A stretch of DNA of 64,000 nucleotides from NCBI GenBank assembly GCA_029245675.1, contig JAQWOV010000003.1, positions 29,127 through 93,126 of the forward strand, given 5' to 3'. Position numbers and translations under genes: made by a program. This DNA is from Acidimicrobiales bacterium. GTDB lineage: Bacteria; Actinomycetota; Acidimicrobiia; Acidimicrobiales; MedAcidi-G1. This document shows, piece by piece, positions 61,209 through 64,000 of the stretch (positions are counted from its first letter, which is position 1; each line of letters opens with the position of its first letter). Under the pieces are notes generated by a model. That model saw only the letters and a list, made by a program, of their open reading frames with translations, did no database searches and was not told the DNA's origin.

Positions 61209-64000
61209 AACTGATATTTCTTTCGTTCAGAATGAGACCAACTTGTCAACAAAAGCACTGCCAGCAAGATGAGTATCTGGAACATTCGGTCTGAACTATT
61301 GTCATTTTCAGTTAAAGAAAGTTTTCCTATTGACCCAGAAGCCATTCGTACTGTTGGTTCTCCTTTAGGTCCTAACTGCACCTCGTTTGAAGCACCAGTA
61401 ATTGATGAGAATTCCCATTGATCTGCTGGACTCAATCTCCATCGATAGGACCCATCGACAATAGATTGAACTTCAATAGAGGTATACCCAGTCTTTTTTA
61501 CTTCCAATGGAACGGAGCGACCAGTGATGTCTCGCACAACAGCATGAATAGGCTCTACCGCTGTATTGGAGAAGATTTCTAACGAGCGATTAAGACCCTC
61601 TACTCGTTCTAGATCTAGTTGTCGGATGAAAGTTGAAAAATATTTTTTAGGTAAGGGAGTCTCGTTATCGCCGTAAGGGATTGGTGCTGAATTTTCAATT
61701 AGCACAACGTGGCTGACACTCCATACCCCGATTCTTTCTCCAAGACGGCTGATGTCTCCATTTAAAGCTTTAAGTAGCGCTGTATGCAACTCTTCTATCG
61801 CTTCTGATTGAGAAGGATCATAAGGTGATTGATCCCCTAGACGCGGATAGCCATCGGTAAGCGCCAGTCCTATACCTTCTTCCAGTTCAGTCCCAGCTGC
61901 TGGCAACAAGTTTGGAGCTCCTATCCATAAAACTCTTCCAGCAGTGCTTTTTATTGGCACCCCATTTGCATCTTCTTCTCCTAAAAGATAGGGCACTGTG
62001 TCGGAGAAATCTTTTTCAGGCAGCCCCCATCGTCCTTCTAGAGAGGCGAATACAACGGGAATCATTGCTAAAACTAATGCCCCTGCGAAGAGAGTAGCGG
62101 TCACATATTTTCGTCTTTTTGAATTTGTGGCGAGGTCTTGCCCTAGAGAAGACATGCCTGCTGCGGACGCTAATGCAACACCAACAGCAGCTGGGATAAT
62201 AAGTAATTCCGCTGCTGGAGCCTGTCTAGTGAACCATCCCTGGTCGACGAAATAGACTGCAGCAAATCCGCCTACAATCAAAAACCAAGAACGAATTGCT
62301 ATCGCTAACCGCCAACCATTGGTTGCAATAAGCGACACTGCAGGAATTATTAGAAAAGCCCAAGCGAGGCTGGAAATCCCAAATGGTCCGGTATCAAAAC
62401 GGAATATAGATTCTGGACTGATCAAGCCTTGCGTCCAGTTGTCATTAGGTATCCATGACTCCCAGGAGCGGCCATTGATTAGATCTATAACAATGTTGAA
62501 ATGGACTATTGCCGATACTGCCGTTGCCCCAATAGTTATGAGTACGAGACGCAGTAATCCCGCGAAACTCCCCGCTAAAGCACTGCCAACTAGTAAAGCA
62601 GTAAATGCAATTGCTGTTGGAATAACTACAAGAGGTTCAAAAAATATGGCTAACGACAAAAGCAACCCTAAAGCTGTTGTATCTGCCCAAAAATTTCGGA
62701 TCACCGCTCCTGGTCCTGGAGTTCCACCTTTTTCTCCGTACGGAACTACCCCCTGCGCTATGGATAAGCGGTGAACGATCCAAGGAAGTGATGCGTAAGC
62801 GACGAGCGGCCCAAACCTTCCCTCCCCTAGAGCGTGGTAGGGAGTAGGAACGGCCAAATAGATTGCTACAGCTGCCGCACGTGACCTTCCACCGCCTATT
62901 GGTTGGACTAGCTGCCAGATGCCGAATGCTCCGAGCGGGAAAGCAGAAAGAACTGCGATAGCCATAACGGTTTCGGAGTTCACTGGGAGTAGCCACCCTA
63001 AGCCTCCTAAAAGCGCTAGCGCATCAACACCGCTATCAAGTATTCCTCCCGCAGTTGGTCTCCATCCTTCCCACCATGAATGAAAGAGATCTAGGGGGTT
63101 TCTCGGAATTGGTTGGAATCTTCCTATTGCAGGTAGTCCACGGGTTAAGAGATGTCGAGATCCAAATCCCAGAACTGCAATCCCAAAAATCAGTGCTAGT
63201 CCTCCTGGGCCAAATAATGCCATCCAAAAATTTTGAAGCTTGATGAGTAGATTTGATTCTGTTGCCCTTTGATTTGGATCTCGCCCAGTAGTCGCCCTTC
63301 GGAAAGCATGAGAAGGAGCATCTACCAAAATGTCTTGATTGTGATCCAATGAACGTTCTTTATTAAAAATAAATGACCGCCTAGTACGGAGACTACGTAA
63401 ATGACGCAGGTTCCATGCCCAAGCACTCAAGAGTGACAGAGTGTGTCGAAATCTTCCACGCACTAATCCATATATTGTTCCTAGGAGAGTGATGATTAGC
63501 AATTCAAAAGACAGCAGCATAGCTCGTGAAATTTTTTGGTTTGACCAAATCATGCGTATTCGATGTCGCGGTCCGAAACGTGTAGTGTCAACACGACGGC
63601 GGCGTTTCCTGCCCTGACTTTCTGATGTGATCGTGCTTCGTCCAACAGCGTTAGGTGACAAAACGACGTTTGCTCCGACAAGACGGGCGCGCCAGCAAAG
63701 ATCTGTATGTCCATCTACTAAGCCCAATAGAGGGTCAAATCCGCCAACAGTCTCAAACAAGTCTTTTCTTACAAGAAACGCAGATGAAGAACCAGCGAAT
63801 ACCTCCCTTTTCCCGTCATATTGGCCTTGATCTATTTCATGTGGTTGATGACGCGGGACAGTGGTTCCATAACGATCTATTGCGGATCCCACGTCTTGAA
63901 GAAGTTCTGTATTCTCTCCGCCTACAACTTTGAGCCCGGCAACGCCTGCATTTACCTCTAAAGCTGATTCGACAACACGCCGAACTGCTGTGGCATCAAG
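61205..64000 (-). CDS. Large GT2/membrane glycosyltransferase (5' end outside window)
   Basis: The reading frame runs without stop to the window edge; its start lies beyond 64000. The visible 931 residues begin with the end of a GT2 domain: VAGLKVVGGENTELLQDVGS, then SSSAFLVRKDLFETVGGFDP and DGHTDLCWRARLVGANVV, the usual acceptor/metal region. A membrane domain of about 14 helices follows (roughly residues 150-660), then an outer domain and a final helix near the C-terminus (ILILLAVLLLTSW). Proteins of this build are typical for actinobacteria and sit beside DUF5719. Probably extends or exports an envelope polysaccharide; the sugar is unknown. Confidence 0.85.
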   Translation of the reverse strand, partial: LDATAVRRVVESALEVNAGVAGLKVVGGENTELLQDVGSAIDRYGTTVPRHQPHEIDQGQYDGKREVFAGSSSAFLVRKDLFETVGGFDPLLGLVDGHTDLCWRARLVGANVVLSPNAVGRSTITSESQGRKRRRRVDTTRFGPRHRIRMIWSNQKISRAMLLSFELLIITLLGTIYGLVRGRFRHTLSLLSAWAWNLRHLRSLRTRRSFIFNKERSLDHNQDILVDAPSHAFRRATTGRDPNQRATESNLLIKLQNFWMALFGPGGLALIFGIAVLGFGSRHLLTRGLPAIGRFQPIPRNPLDLFHSWWEGWRPTAGGILDSGVDALALLGGLGWLLPVNSETVMAIAVLSAFPLGAFGIWQLVQPIGGGRSRAAAVAIYLAVPTPYHALGEGRFGPLVAYASLPWIVHRLSIAQGVVPYGEKGGTPGPGAVIRNFWADTTALGLLLSLAIFFEPLVVIPTAIAFTALLVGSALAGSFAGLLRLVLITIGATAVSAIVHFNIVIDLINGRSWESWIPNDNWTQGLISPESIFRFDTGPFGISSLAWAFLIIPAVSLIATNGWRLAIAIRSWFLIVGGFAAVYFVDQGWFTRQAPAAELLIIPAAVGVALASAAGMSSLGQDLATNSKRRKYVTATLFAGALVLAMIPVVFASLEGRWGLPEKDFSDTVPYLLGEEDANGVPIKSTAGRVLWIGAPNLLPAAGTELEEGIGLALTDGYPRLGDQSPYDPSQSEAIEELHTALLKALNGDISRLGERIGVWSVSHVVLIENSAPIPYGDNETPLPKKYFSTFIRQLDLERVEGLNRSLEIFSNTAVEPIHAVVRDITGRSVPLEVKKTGYTSIEVQSIVDGSYRWRLSPADQWEFSSITGASNEVQLGPKGEPTVRMASGSIGKLSLTENDNSSDRMFQILILLAVLLLTSWSHSERKKYQL

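Noticed and set aside
62319..62774. 151-codon open frame opposite the large GT2 gene
   Set aside because: Antisense shadow of a membrane protein region; composition follows the opposite strand codons.

Overview
The window reads as a chromosomal segment of an actinobacterium. The gene orders pyrR-pyrB-pyrC-carA-carB-pyrD-pyrF-mihF-gmk-rpoZ-coaBC-metK-priA, yajC-secD-secF-relA-hisS-aspS and pgsA-patA-pimA-pdxS-pdxT-yebC-ruvC-ruvA-ruvB are actinobacterial signatures, as are mIHF, the helicase-motif-less PriA and the phosphatidylinositol mannoside (PIM) genes. The AT-leaning base composition, short intergenic gaps and protein styles (omega, Tgt, GT2/DUF5719 pair) suggest a streamlined, probably aquatic, member of class Acidimicrobiia; this placement is inference and no database was searched.

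Layout. From position 1 to about 57.1 kb every gene is on the minus strand, mostly with overlapping or nearly touching ends. Reading in the direction of transcription (right to left): a large GT2/membrane glycosyltransferase (cut by the window edge) with DUF5719 (64.0-59.7 kb); after a plus-strand island of ftsH plus a thioredoxin-like gene (57.2-59.5 kb), a CPBP protease, a large polytopic membrane protein, a GtrA-GT2 fusion, manB, a Trm112-like gene, manA, ahcY, udk and a membrane protein (57.1-47.3 kb); the PIM block pgsA, patA-like, pimA, a protease-dead M48 homologue and a DUF3048 lipoprotein (47.2-42.5 kb); pdxS/pdxT, yebC, ruvCAB, queA, tgt, yajC, secD, secF, relA (42.5-30.6 kb); hisS, aspS, rarA, a small membrane protein, alaS, ruvX, mltG (30.6-21.5 kb); shikimate genes aroE, aroK, aroB, aroQ with a small unknown gene where aroC usually lies, then pepP, a carotenoid oxygenase, efp, nusB (21.5-14.7 kb); then the complete pyrimidine operon headed by a PyrR-responsive leader, ending in mihF, gmk, rpoZ, coaBC, metK, priA and possibly the first codons of def (14.6-0 kb).

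How the parts fit. The pyr operon makes UMP from bicarbonate and glutamine and appears to be controlled by a PyrR-binding hairpin followed by an intrinsic terminator. manA/manB feed mannose-phosphate into envelope glycolipids built by PgsA/PatA/PimA and probably by the membrane glycosyltransferases. RuvABC, a possible LexA box and leaderless promoters form a small DNA-repair module.

The most interesting observations are: a queuosine tRNA-guanine transglycosylase with all three zinc cysteines replaced; an M48 peptidase homologue with its HExxH erased, in the PIM operon; an attenuator terminator embedded in the translated 5' end of pyrR; a set of TANNNT-N7-start leaderless promoters; and a LexA-like box on the ruvC start. 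No tRNA, rRNA, CRISPR array, insertion sequence or phage gene was seen, and no gene-free stretch exceeds about 220 bases.
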